Shown one piece after another: positions 18,061-26,364 of a DNA stretch of 64,000 nt. The notes under the pieces were generated by a model. It was not told the DNA's origin and searched no databases. It was given only the letters and a program-made list of their open reading frames with translations. Numbering within the stretch: position 1 is the stretch's first letter; each line of letters begins with the position of its first letter. Source of the DNA: Paenibacillaceae bacterium (GTDB taxonomy: Bacteria > Bacillota > Clostridia > Lachnospirales > Lachnospiraceae); contig SVDU01000008.1 of assembly GCA_015057705.1 (NCBI GenBank), positions 1 to 64,000 of the forward strand. The letters run 5' to 3'. The position numbers and the translations under genes were made by a program.

Positions 18061-19110
18061 ATGAGTATAAAAGTTCCTTATGAAAAAGTTAAAGAAACGG
18101 TAGAGAAAGCACTGTTGCAGGCAGGACTTTCCAAAGAAAAGGCGGAGATCTGTGCAAAAATCCATGCCCAGTCCAGTGCAGACGGTGTGGAAAGTCACGG
18201 TTTAAACCGTGTTCCCCGCTTTGTGGAGTATGTGTTAGGCGGCCTGGTAGATCCGGAAGGTGAGCCGGAATTAATCGGTGGTAAGGGTGCAGTAGAAAAT
18301 TATGACGGACATCTGGGAATCGGCATTACTAATGCTCTTTTCTGTGCAGACCGTGCCATGGAGCTTGCCAAAGTACACGGAATTGGCTGTGTTGCATTAA
18401 AAAATACCACTCACTGGATGCGCGGCGGCACTTATGCATGGAGAATGGCAGAAGCAGGATTTATGGGAATGAGCTGGATTAATACGGAAAGCTGTATGCC
18501 GCTTTGGGGAAGTGATGAACCGGGTGTAGGAAACAATCCGTTCTGTATTGCAATTCCAAGAGAAGACGGCCCCATCGTACTTGATATGGCAATGAGCCAG
18601 TATGCTTACGGAAAACTTGGAGTTTACCGCCTGGCAGGCAAAAAGCTTCCTTTCCCAGGCGGCTTTGATAAAGAAGGCAATTTAACCGATGATCCGGGAG
18701 CAATTGAGGAGAGCAAACGAATTCTTCCTACCGGTTACTGGAAAGGAAGCTCCATGGCTATCGCTCTGGATCTGGCGGCGGCTCTTATGGCTAACGGAAA
18801 AAGCGGTCTAAATCTGGATGAAGAAGGACGAGGAAGCTGTACCGGGTGCTGTCAGATCTTCATAGCCTATGATCCTTATCTGTTCGGCACTAAGGAAGAA
18901 ATTCAGGAAATGTTAAACAAGAGAGTAGCAGCTGCAGATGCCAGCCATCCGGAAAAAGAAGGCGGTAAAGTTACCTGTCCAGGCGAGCGTACCATAGAAA
19001 CAAGAAAGCAAAGTATGGAAAACGGAGTCAATGTGGACGAACTGATCTGGAATCAGATCGTTGCCATCTCTGAGGGAAACTTAGAAACAAAAGATATTGC
19101 AAGCAAATAA
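18061..19110 (+). CDS. Malate/L-lactate dehydrogenase-family (Ldh_2, YiaK/DpkA-like) oxidoreductase
   Basis: A 349-residue NAD(P)H-dependent reductase of the Ldh_2 fold, which includes 2,3-diketo-L-gulonate reductase (YiaK), ureidoglycolate dehydrogenase and piperideine-2-carboxylate reductase. Landmarks are SADGVESHGLNRVPRF with catalytic His46, KNTTHWMRGGTYAW, GVGNNPFCIAIPR and LDMAMSQYAYGKL. It reduces a 2-keto acid or cyclic imino acid. The next gene is a YhcH/YiaL-family protein, the same neighbour as in the E. coli yiaKL operon. GGAG lies upstream of the ATG. Confidence 0.85.
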   Translation: MSIKVPYEKVKETVEKALLQAGLSKEKAEICAKIHAQSSADGVESHGLNRVPRFVEYVLGGLVDPEGEPELIGGKGAVENYDGHLGIGITNALFCADRAMELAKVHGIGCVALKNTTHWMRGGTYAWRMAEAGFMGMSWINTESCMPLWGSDEPGVGNNPFCIAIPREDGPIVLDMAMSQYAYGKLGVYRLAGKKLPFPGGFDKEGNLTDDPGAIEESKRILPTGYWKGSSMAIALDLAAALMANGKSGLNLDEEGRGSCTGCCQIFIAYDPYLFGTKEEIQEMLNKRVAAADASHPEKEGGKVTCPGERTIETRKQSMENGVNVDELIWNQIVAISEGNLETKDIASK

Positions 19111-19145
19111 AACACAGCCCTGTTAAGCGGAAAGAGGAGAAGATT

Positions 19146-19598
19146 ATGCTGTTTTCTAATATCACAGTTGCAGAGAAATATAATTATCTGGAAGAAAAAT
19201 TTACAAAGGCCTATGAATGGCTGAGATCAACGGATATCGCATCCCTTCAGCCGGGAAGCTATCCCATCGCTGGTGACCAGGTTGTGGCAAATGTTCAGGA
19301 GTACACCACAATTTCTCCAGATGAGGCTTCATTTGAAACTCATGAAAAGTTCTTCGATATCCAGTACGTAGTTTCCGGCAGGGAGCAGTTTGGTGTGTGC
19401 AAACGGGAAGGCCTCACTGTTAAGGAACGCCGGGAAGAAAACGACTTAATCTTTTATGAAGAGCCGGGAATGAGCGGCAGTGTTCTTCTGGAAGAAGGAG
19501 ATTTAATCATCGTTGCACCGGAAGATGCTCATAAGCCCCGCTGCGTGGCAGGAGTTCCCTGCCAGGTCAAAAAAGTGGTAGTTAAGGTGGCTCTGTAG
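19146..19598 (+). CDS. YhcH/YjgK/YiaL family protein (first copy)
   Basis: A 150-residue beta-sandwich (cupin-like) protein of the DUF386 / EbgC-YhcH-YiaL family. Characteristic segments are HEKFFDIQYVVSGREQFGV, an early QEYTT and the metal-region PEDAHKPRCV near the end. Family members lie in sialate, uronate and diketogulonate operons and probably act as sugar anomerases or isomerases. It closes the plus-strand operon and ends 13 bases from the convergent GntR gene. A second paralogue is at 25022. Confidence 0.85.
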   Translation: MLFSNITVAEKYNYLEEKFTKAYEWLRSTDIASLQPGSYPIAGDQVVANVQEYTTISPDEASFETHEKFFDIQYVVSGREQFGVCKREGLTVKERREENDLIFYEEPGMSGSVLLEEGDLIIVAPEDAHKPRCVAGVPCQVKKVVVKVAL

Positions 19599-19611
19599 CA
19601 ACTGGCTTTTG

Positions 19612-20259
19612 TTAGATTAAATTCATGCCGAGAGGCATCATTAAATGAGCAATCAGAACCTGATAAGCCTGATCGGTATTTCCGTGCTTTAATTGCTGAT
19701 AAAAATTTTCGTGCTCCTCTAACGTGGCCTGTGTCCGTCCTGTAACCGTAAGGGCATTGGCTGTGGTCAGATGGATCATATAAAGGAGGCGCTGGAATAA
19801 GTGGTCAAATTCACTGTTCCTGGCGAAATGGACCAGAAGCATATGAAACTGATGGTCCTCCTCCGTAAATGAGGTTGGGAAGTTGTCTGAATTCAGTGCG
19901 GCCTTTTGTCTCTTAAGAGACTCTTCCATATCCTTAAGAAGAGTAGTAAACCGTTCCTCTCCTCTTAAAGAAGCAGCCAGATGAACGCAGAAACCTTCAA
20001 TGGCACAGCGGACTTCGATGGATTCACGCATGGTTTCTTTATCAAGACGGCGAATCTTAAATCCCCGGCTGGGAATGATGGTGATGTAACCATCCTGGGA
20101 AAGGCACTGAAGAGCTTCCCGAAGGGGAGTCCGTGAAATTCCAAGTTCTTTTGCAAGTCTGGTCTCTGAATATAAAAGATCGGAGTCCAGTGATTTGGAT
20201 AAAATCTGTTCTTTGATGGTATTATAAGCCTGTGACTGCAGGGAACCGCTATCGTACAT
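19612..20259 (-). CDS. GntR family (FCD) transcriptional regulator, second copy
   Basis: A 215-residue regulator transcribed toward the yhcH-type gene. The winged helix contains ETRLAKELGISRTPLREALQCLSQDGYITII, nearly a textbook GntR motif, followed by a helical FCD domain with metal-binding type histidines (EEDHQFHMLL). It is divergent from the cyclase operon at 20404. The intergenic region holds overlapping CCGGTATACCGG operators on that promoter, so it likely represses both itself and the cyclase operon. Confidence 0.9.
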   Translation of the reverse strand: MYDSGSLQSQAYNTIKEQILSKSLDSDLLYSETRLAKELGISRTPLREALQCLSQDGYITIIPSRGFKIRRLDKETMRESIEVRCAIEGFCVHLAASLRGEERFTTLLKDMEESLKRQKAALNSDNFPTSFTEEDHQFHMLLVHFARNSEFDHLFQRLLYMIHLTTANALTVTGRTQATLEEHENFYQQLKHGNTDQAYQVLIAHLMMPLGMNLI

Positions 20260-20326
20260 GAAAAACTCCTTTCATGGGTTTTAGCCTATCATACCCTAGA
20301 AAATTTCACAAGTCAACAAAAAATGA

Positions 20327-20356
20327 TTGACCGGTATACCGGTATACAGGTATAAT
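20327..20356 (+). promoter_or_regulatory. Promoter with overlapping GGTATACC operators for the cyclase operon
   Basis: The -35 TTGACC (20327-20332) and -10 TATAAT (20351-20356) are separated by 18 bases. The spacer is filled by the perfect 12-bp palindrome CCGGTATACCGG (20331-20342), overlapping a second copy CCGGTATACAGG (20339-20350). GGTATA then recurs at the -10. A repressor bound here would block RNA polymerase. The divergent GntR is the obvious ligand. Confidence 0.75.
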
Positions 20357-20403
20357 AATAGCAGTAAGAAAAATAATATTTTATCTCGCAGGAGGAAAAT
20401 CAA

Positions 20404-21093
20404 ATGAGCGTATCACAATTAGGAAATGGTTTAAGAGTAATCGATTTAACAAAGCAGCTGGATCCGGCTACCGAATCAAGACGGTGCCATTTATTCCGTT
20501 TTAACACAGGCGGCCCAATTCCGGATTTCCATACCATCATGGATTTAACCAGCCATTTAGGTACCCATGTAGAATGTCCGTATCATCACAATGATAACTG
20601 GACTGATGTTCAGGGTCTTCCAATCAGTACATTTATGGGACGTGCTATTTATGTAAGCATTACCCATATGGAGCCCAACGGAAAAATTAAGGCAGAAGAT
20701 TTAGAGAAAGCCTGCGGCGACCGTATTAAAGAAGGCGATATCGTAATTCTGGATTCCCAGTATAAGCTGCCTCCATTTACTCCAGCTTCCAACACAGAGG
20801 AAGATAAGAGACTTTTTATCTGCCGTGAAACAGCTGAGTGGCTGAAAGAGAAGAAAGTGAAATGTGTGGGATTCGGCGATGGTGTTTCCATCGAAAGCAA
20901 CAACACCGATGTTTCTGCATTCCATGATGTTTTAATGGAGGTTGATGTAGTGTTCTTAGAAGTGCTTAAGAATTTAGAGGAGCTGACAACGGACACCTTC
21001 TTCATGTCCTACACACCAATCCCGATCAAAGGTCTTGATTCCTGCCCGATTCGTGCTTATGCCATTGAGGGTATTGCAGAGTTTTCCAGATAA
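20404..21093 (+). CDS. Cyclase family (KynB-like) metal-dependent hydrolase
   Basis: A 229-residue enzyme of the cyclase / arylformamidase family, which hydrolyses amide, lactone or formamide bonds with a metal. The family motif HxGTHxDxPxH is present as HLGTHVECPYHH (residues 51-62), with His51, His55 and His61 kept and the usual Asp replaced by Glu57. GVSIESNNTDVSAFHDVLM also fits the family. It heads a four-gene operon after AGGAGG. The Asp-to-Glu change may alter metal geometry or substrate. Confidence 0.82.
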   Translation: MSVSQLGNGLRVIDLTKQLDPATESRRCHLFRFNTGGPIPDFHTIMDLTSHLGTHVECPYHHNDNWTDVQGLPISTFMGRAIYVSITHMEPNGKIKAEDLEKACGDRIKEGDIVILDSQYKLPPFTPASNTEEDKRLFICRETAEWLKEKKVKCVGFGDGVSIESNNTDVSAFHDVLMEVDVVFLEVLKNLEELTTDTFFMSYTPIPIKGLDSCPIRAYAIEGIAEFSR

Positions 21094-21109
21094 CGGAAGG
21101 TGAATGGAT

Positions 21110-22024
21110 ATGAAAATTGCAGTAATCGGGGCTGGAGCCATGGGTTCCATCTATGGCGGCCATCTGTCCCAAAAGCATGAAGTTTATCTGATAGATACTT
21201 CCCCTGCCATAGTAGAACATATCCAGAAGGAAGGTATCAGACTTCAGGAGAATGGGGAAGAAAACGTATACAAACCCAATGCAGTTACTTCTGCAGAAGG
21301 CCTTCCGGTCATGGATCTGGTACTTCTTTTTGTGAAATCTCTGTACTCCAGGGATGCACTTGTATCAGGTAAGAACCTGATCGGGAAAGATACCTATTTA
21401 ATGACGCTGCAAAATGGCTCCGGTCATGAAGACATTCTGGAAGAATTTGCTCCCACGGATCACATTATTATTGGCACAACAGAAGACAACGGAGCAGTTC
21501 TGGGTCCTGGATTTATCAGGAGAGGCGGAACGGGAAATACCAATGTGGGAATGCTCACAGAAGATAGTCATGGATTTCTTCCCCGGTTGAAAGAGGAATT
21601 TGAATGCTGCGGTTTTTCCGTGAAAATTCATTCCAATATCCAGCAGCTGATCTGGAATAAACTGTTTACCAATGTTTCATTAAGTGCGGTTACCGGTATT
21701 TTGCAGGTAGACATGGGATACATTGCTGCCAATGATCATGCCTGGAATATGACAGTCAGACTGATCCGCGAAGCGGTGGCTGTGGCTCATGGTCTGGGAC
21801 TGGAAGCAGATGCAGAAGAAATTATAGAAAAAGTAAAAAAGACATCAGAAATGTCACCAAATGGATGTACCTCAATTCGTGCTGATATACAGAATGGACG
21901 GAAAACTGAGGTGGATATGATCAGCGGTTCCGTTGTAAGAGCAGCTGGTAAATGCGGGATACCTGTTCCGACCCACGAGTTTGTAGTGGAAATGGTACAT
22001 GCTTTGGAAGGAAAACAACGGTAA
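21110..22024 (+). CDS. Ketopantoate reductase-like (PanE/ApbA family) oxidoreductase
   Basis: A 304-residue NADPH-dependent 2-keto acid reductase fold. It starts with the Rossmann motif GAGAMGSIYGGHL and has the family's LLFVKSLYSRDAL, TLQNGSGHEDIL with the catalytic-region Asn-Gly, NKLFTNVSLSA with its lysine, and a C-terminal helical domain. I take the ATG at 21110 (MKIAVIGAGAMG), 9 bases from GGAAGG, rather than the ATG at 21104. In a catabolic operon it more likely reduces a pathway keto acid than making pantoate. Confidence 0.85.
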   Translation: MKIAVIGAGAMGSIYGGHLSQKHEVYLIDTSPAIVEHIQKEGIRLQENGEENVYKPNAVTSAEGLPVMDLVLLFVKSLYSRDALVSGKNLIGKDTYLMTLQNGSGHEDILEEFAPTDHIIIGTTEDNGAVLGPGFIRRGGTGNTNVGMLTEDSHGFLPRLKEEFECCGFSVKIHSNIQQLIWNKLFTNVSLSAVTGILQVDMGYIAANDHAWNMTVRLIREAVAVAHGLGLEADAEEIIEKVKKTSEMSPNGCTSIRADIQNGRKTEVDMISGSVVRAAGKCGIPVPTHEFVVEMVHALEGKQR

Positions 22025-22042
22025 TTTGCTCAAGAGAAGGGA

Positions 22043-22155
22043 GGGTGTCCCAAAGAGTCAGTGTGAATGAATACAGCAATATCAGGTATCTGGAATAATT
22101 CCGGTACAGGAGTGATTGTATCCTGCTATCTGCTTTTTGAGACACCCGTTTTTTA
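22043..22155 (+). terminator. Long imperfect inverted repeat ending in a T-run
   Basis: GGGTGTC (22043-22049) pairs with GACACCC (22141-22147). Pairing continues inward with mismatches through CAAAGAG and CTTTTTG, around a loop of roughly 70 bases, and the right arm is followed by GTTTTTTATTT. It can act as a terminator, but its size and GGGTGTC ends also resemble a small non-autonomous repeat element. It separates the ketopantoate reductase-like gene from the aldolase gene. Confidence 0.55.
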
Positions 22156-22219
22156 TTTCATTCCGGCATCAGACCGGGACAATATGGGGTTCATTTAAAT
22201 GTCAGGGGGACATACTAAC

Positions 22220-23095
22220 ATGAAAAAATTAATTGTTGCTTCAATAACACCATTTGACAGACAGGGTAAAATCAACGAAACTTCAGCTAGACAGCTTTGG
22301 GAAAGAAACCTTACAGAAGGTGCAGACGGCTTCTTTATCGGAGGAAGCTCCGGTGAGTGCTTTCTGTTAACCAGTAAAGAGCGGATCCGTTCCTTTGAAC
22401 TGGCATCGGAGTTAAAAGACCGCTGTGATCTCTATGCACATGTAGGTGCCATCAGCACTGAGGAAGCCATTTTTTACGCAAAGAAAGCAAAGGAACTTGG
22501 AATTCGGGGCATTGCGGCAACACCGCCTTTGTATTTTGGATTTTCGGAGAAGGAAATTGCAGGATACTATTACGATATTGCCCAGGCAGTGGGGGAATCC
22601 GTCCTCTACTATAATATCCCATCAAGCACTCACAGGGAGCTGGATCTAAATAATCCGGAGATCAGAGAACTTATAAAATCCGGAGCAATTGGAGCGATCA
22701 AGCACACCAATTTAAATCTTCTTCAGATGGAACGGATCAAAAACATAAATTCCGATATCATCTGTTACGGAGGTTTTGAAAGCTCCATGGTGGCATTTCT
22801 TGCGTTTGGCTGTGATGGATTTATTGGAAGCAGCTTCAACTTCATGCTGCCCCAGTTCAAACGGATCATGGAATTGTACCTGGAAGGAAAAGAGGAAGAA
22901 GCCAGAGCTCTTCAGACCAAATCCAACAACATTTTGGATGTGCTTTTGAAAAACGGTCTCTGTGCAAACTTAAAGTACATCGTTTCCAATCAGGGAATAC
23001 CAGCCGGTGAAGTAAGAAAGCCCATGCTGCCATTAACAGAAAGCCGGAAAGAAGAAATGGATGAAATTCTTTCCAAATATCTGGAGGTACGCTAA
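22220..23095 (+). CDS. DapA/N-acetylneuraminate lyase-family aldolase
   Basis: A 291-residue class I aldolase with a TIM barrel. The Schiff-base lysine is Lys161 in GAIKHTN, the catalytic tyrosine is Tyr131 in LYYNIPSS, and the 2-keto acid site is GGSSGECFLLT (41-51). Segments such as GCDGFIGSSFNFMLPQF and the helical C-terminus resemble N-acetylneuraminate lyase more than dihydrodipicolinate synthase. It should cleave a 2-keto-3-deoxy sugar acid to pyruvate and an aldehyde. I start at the ATG at 22220 (MKKLIVASITPF); GGGGGA lies upstream within the longer frame from 22199. Confidence 0.82.
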   Translation: MKKLIVASITPFDRQGKINETSARQLWERNLTEGADGFFIGGSSGECFLLTSKERIRSFELASELKDRCDLYAHVGAISTEEAIFYAKKAKELGIRGIAATPPLYFGFSEKEIAGYYYDIAQAVGESVLYYNIPSSTHRELDLNNPEIRELIKSGAIGAIKHTNLNLLQMERIKNINSDIICYGGFESSMVAFLAFGCDGFIGSSFNFMLPQFKRIMELYLEGKEEEARALQTKSNNILDVLLKNGLCANLKYIVSNQGIPAGEVRKPMLPLTESRKEEMDEILSKYLEVR

Positions 23096-23116
23096 GACAT
23101 AAAGGAGATGAATCAT

Positions 23117-24139
23117 ATGAAAGCGGTACAGATTGTAAAACCGGGAGAATTAAAGGTAATTGAGATAGAAAAACCTGTTCTTGATGAAGAAAATAATGTG
23201 ATTGTAAAAATGACAGCTGCCGGAATCTGCGGTTCAGATGTTGGTATCTACCACGGAACCAACGCAGCAGCAACATATCCAAGAATTATCGGACATGAGA
23301 TGGTAGGCGTAGTGGCAGAGACCGGCGCCTCTGCTCAGAAATTAAAAGTGGGTGACCGTGTAATCGTTAACCAGGTTACCAGCTGCGGACATTGCTATCC
23401 GTGCAGTAAGGGAAGAGGCAATGTCTGTGATCATTTAAAGGTAAGGGGTGTTCATATTGACGGAGGCTATCGGGAGTTTATCGCGGTGCCGGAAGCTGAC
23501 TGCTATATTCTGCCTGATTCCATATCAGACCGGGATGCAGTTATGATTGAACCAACCACCATTGCCATACAGTCCTGCACCAGAGCAGAACTGGAAAAAG
23601 ACGATATGCTTCTCATTTACGGTTCCGGTGCTCTTGGAAGCTCTATTTTAAAGATTGCCAGTCAAATCTGCGATCACATTATTGTAGCTGATATTCAGGA
23701 TGATAAGCTTGAGACTGCGAAAGCCAATGGAGCAAAATACACGATTAACGTATTAAATGAAGATCTTGTGGAGAAAGTAAAAGAATACACCCATATGCAT
23801 GGCGCCACCGTATCCATCGATGCTGTCTGCAACAAGGATTCACTGATCCGCCTGTTAAATGCCACCGGAAACGCTGGGAAGGTTATTACCATGGGATTTT
23901 CAACTGCTCCCACAGAGATCAATCAGTTTGCCATAACTGCCAAGGAGCTTGATGTGAGAGGCTCCAGACTTCAGAATAAAATGTTTGGAAAAGCTATTGA
24001 TATGATTCAAGAGGGAAAACTGGATCTGACCGGTTCTGTTTCCCACACATTCCCGCTTACTAAGGCTCAGGAGGCCTTTGATTTTGTGGATAGTCATGAT
24101 CCGTCTATCCGCAAGATTATTCTTACATTTGATTTTTAA
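23117..24139 (+). CDS. Zinc-dependent medium-chain alcohol dehydrogenase
   Basis: A 340-residue MDR dehydrogenase resembling sorbitol or threonine dehydrogenases. Catalytic zinc ligands are Cys38 (GICGSD) and His60-Glu61 (GHEMVG); the structural zinc uses Cys90, Cys93, Cys96 and Cys104. The NAD fold has YGSGALGSSILKIA. The ATG at 23117 sits 8 bases after AAAGGAG; the frame also has an ATG at 23108 that overlaps that site. It is last in the plus-strand run of the island and probably oxidises a polyol or hydroxy acid intermediate. Confidence 0.88.
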   Translation: MKAVQIVKPGELKVIEIEKPVLDEENNVIVKMTAAGICGSDVGIYHGTNAAATYPRIIGHEMVGVVAETGASAQKLKVGDRVIVNQVTSCGHCYPCSKGRGNVCDHLKVRGVHIDGGYREFIAVPEADCYILPDSISDRDAVMIEPTTIAIQSCTRAELEKDDMLLIYGSGALGSSILKIASQICDHIIVADIQDDKLETAKANGAKYTINVLNEDLVEKVKEYTHMHGATVSIDAVCNKDSLIRLLNATGNAGKVITMGFSTAPTEINQFAITAKELDVRGSRLQNKMFGKAIDMIQEGKLDLTGSVSHTFPLTKAQEAFDFVDSHDPSIRKIILTFDF

Positions 24140-24160
24140 AACCCCACTCTCTCTCTAAAA

Positions 24161-24206
24161 GAAGAGGTTCCTTCTGCTTATTAAAACAGAAGGAACCTTT
24201 TCTTTT
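24161..24206. terminator. Bidirectional terminator between convergent genes
   Basis: GAGGTTCCTTCTG (24164-24176) pairs with CAGAAGGAACC (24187-24197), flanked by A and T runs, so it can stop transcription from both sides. It overlaps the last codons of the minus-strand M28 peptidase gene. Confidence 0.8.
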
Positions 24207-25008
24207 TATCAAAAGACCTGTGAAGTGCATCGGTCAAATAATCGTATATCCGATTCATTGCTGCTAATTCAACCCATTCCGGAGTGTCCCGGTATCCGCC
24301 GTGCATAGTAGTGGAAATCTCCATCTGATCCAGGATCATATGAAATTCCGGGGGCCTGCCTAATAAGCCGCTGCCCATCTTGGAAAGAGCGTTTAGATAC
24401 TGGATATCCCATCTTGGAACACTGGCAATACTGATTGCCGGAGTCCGGCTGCCGGAAAAGGAGGCTTCATCACTTCCCGGGAGATATTTTACAAGCACAC
24501 CGTTATGGTCTGCCAGAACTTCTTTTCTGCAAAATGCTTCCACTCCCGGCTTTCGTTCATATCCCCGGCTGTTAACCGCAATGGTATCCCCATAGCCGCA
24601 CACATCCAGATTAATAACTCCTGTTATCTCCTGATGATTCATGGAAGCAGCATAGAGCCGGCTCCCGGTATTGCCGGTTTCTTCTCCATCAAAAAATGCA
24701 AATCGGGCAGGAAAATTCTCTTCTTTCAGTTTTCCCGCAAGAGCGATGAGAATGCATAAAGCGGCAGCATTATCATTGGCGCCAAAGCTGCCGGGCACTG
24801 CATCATAATGAGCACAAAAAAGAGGACCGGGCTCACTATTCCATGGTGCCAGAATATAGTTAGAAATCCCTCTTGGAGCCTTTTGGGAAGGCGGTTCCTC
24901 CTGAAGATCAAAATCCAGATGCTCCTTTACGAGAACTTCCCTGAGCGCATTGCGTCTCTGATCCGGATCTTTCAAAGAAAGCGCCTCCAGATAATGGTTT
25001 AATTCCAT
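24181..25008 (-). CDS. M28 family zinc aminopeptidase-like protein
   Basis: A 275-residue cytosolic hydrolase of the M28 family. The di-zinc ligands are visible as HYDAVPGSFGANDNAAA (His and Asp), FFDGEETGNTGSR (catalytic Glu and metal Glu) and NLDVCGYGD (Asp). There is no signal peptide. It releases an N-terminal amino acid or splits an amide from a small conjugate. It follows the second YhcH-type gene by 13 bases in a minus-strand operon with an SDR and a GntR regulator. Confidence 0.82.
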   Translation of the reverse strand: MELNHYLEALSLKDPDQRRNALREVLVKEHLDFDLQEEPPSQKAPRGISNYILAPWNSEPGPLFCAHYDAVPGSFGANDNAAALCILIALAGKLKEENFPARFAFFDGEETGNTGSRLYAASMNHQEITGVINLDVCGYGDTIAVNSRGYERKPGVEAFCRKEVLADHNGVLVKYLPGSDEASFSGSRTPAISIASVPRWDIQYLNALSKMGSGLLGRPPEFHMILDQMEISTTMHGGYRDTPEWVELAAMNRIYDYLTDALHRSFDKKKRFLLF

Positions 25009-25021
25009 ATGTGGTGACCTC

Positions 25022-25537
25022 CTAACAGGGGCTGTCCGGAAGGCAGCTATCTAACGGTACTTTAATTACAATCTTTCTGATGGGAGATTGGGTATCACCT
25101 GATTGAATTGCAGGGATATGCACATCCCATGGAAAATAAATGGCAAAGGTTCCCGGTATCATATGAATCCGGCCTTCTAAAGCGGCGGGATCATTTTTAT
25201 AGAAAAGAATGTCTCTTGGAGTATCAAGAAGATTCTCCTCAACCTGTCCGTTGCCGTCATCTGTGTAAAAGCCAGCCTCTTCCGGACCGCCGCAGGCCAG
25301 AAACTGTACATCGATATTCTTTCTGTGAATCTCAGGACGAAGTCCGCTCCGGTCACCGGTCTTTAAGTCAAGTACCTGAAGAATTACCGGTATACCATCT
25401 AAATCGATGGAAAACACCCCTGGTTCATGGGCTGCCATATCATGCTCGGTCAGATAACGGATAGCGCAATTAAGAGGAGCGGGCAGAATGGCAAGCTGTT
25501 CTTTTAACATGGAACTATAAATATTTCCGAAAATCAT
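25022..25537 (-). CDS. YhcH/YjgK/YiaL family protein (second copy)
   Basis: A 171-residue DUF386-type beta-sandwich protein paralogous to the one at 19146. Seen segments are HRKNIDVQFLACGGPEEAGF, the C-terminal PWDVHIPAIQ and KIVIKVPLD. The ATG at 25537 (MIFGNIYSS) has GGAGG upstream; the open frame extends to an upstream TTG at 25555 that overlaps this site and is not the likely start. Two family members within 6 kb suggest two sugar-acid steps or two parallel substrates. Confidence 0.82.
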   Translation of the reverse strand: MIFGNIYSSMLKEQLAILPAPLNCAIRYLTEHDMAAHEPGVFSIDLDGIPVILQVLDLKTGDRSGLRPEIHRKNIDVQFLACGGPEEAGFYTDDGNGQVEENLLDTPRDILFYKNDPAALEGRIHMIPGTFAIYFPWDVHIPAIQSGDTQSPIRKIVIKVPLDSCLPDSPC

Positions 25538-25581
25538 AATCGATTCCTCCGTCAATTCTTATATTCTGATTTATGTGACCT

Positions 25582-26364
25582 TTACTGCATTGCGGTTAAA
25601 CCGCCGTCTACACCAAGAATCTGTCCAGTTACAAAGGAAGAGGCATCGCTGCATAAAAATACCGCAGCCGCCGCAATATCTTCTTCCTGACCAATTCGTC
25701 CCAAAGGAATCCGTTTGGTTAAAGTCTGGTAAAACTCAGGATCATCCAGCTGAAACGCGTTAATGGGAGTCCGGACAAAGGTTGGGGCTATGGCGTTACA
25801 GGTGACTCCGTATTTGCCCCATTCACAGGCAAGCTGTTTGGTATACATATTCACAGCTCCTTTGCTGGTACAGTAAGCCAGATAATCCTGTCCGGTTCCA
25901 ATGAGGCCTTTTACCGATGACAGATTTAAAATTCGCCCGTATCCAGCTGGGATCATGAAACGTTTTCCCACAGCCCGGGTCACTGTATGAATTCCAAGCA
26001 CATTTAAATCCATAACCTGTGCAAACACTTCTTCTTCGTAATCTTCGGCTGGAATCAGCCGGTTCATACCCGCGCTGTTCACTAAGATATCAAGACTGCC
26101 GAATTCCCGGCTAATCTCGTCCATCATTCCTTCTACCTTATGGCGATCTGTAATATCACAGCCGAGAGTGAGAAGTCGTCTGCCTTCCCTGTCTGCTGTT
26201 TCTCTTAAAAAATCTGCCTTTTCCGGATGCCCTCCGCAGACGGCAACATCGGCTCCGCTTTGAAGAAATGCTTTAGCAATGGAACTTCCAAGCCCGCCTG
26301 TGCCTCCGGCAATCAGAGCCTTTTTTCCGGTCAGGGCAAACTTTGTTTGTATACAATCATTCAT
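25582..26364 (-). CDS. Short-chain dehydrogenase/reductase (gluconate 5-dehydrogenase/KduD-like)
   Basis: A 260-residue classical SDR. It has the cofactor loop GGTGGLGSS (20-28), NSAG, the catalytic Ser and YxxxK pair (LSSVKG and YLAYCTSKGA) and a C-terminal GQILGVDGG. Closest recognisable relatives by motif are gluconate 5-dehydrogenases and 2-deoxy-gluconate 3-dehydrogenases, which interconvert keto and hydroxy sugar acids. The ATG at 26364 has AAAGGA upstream and overlaps the regulator gene's stop by 8 bases; longer frames lack this site. Confidence 0.85.
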   Translation of the reverse strand: MNDCIQTKFALTGKKALIAGGTGGLGSSIAKAFLQSGADVAVCGGHPEKADFLRETADREGRRLLTLGCDITDRHKVEGMMDEISREFGSLDILVNSAGMNRLIPAEDYEEEVFAQVMDLNVLGIHTVTRAVGKRFMIPAGYGRILNLSSVKGLIGTGQDYLAYCTSKGAVNMYTKQLACEWGKYGVTCNAIAPTFVRTPINAFQLDDPEFYQTLTKRIPLGRIGQEEDIAAAAVFLCSDASSFVTGQILGVDGGLTAMQ

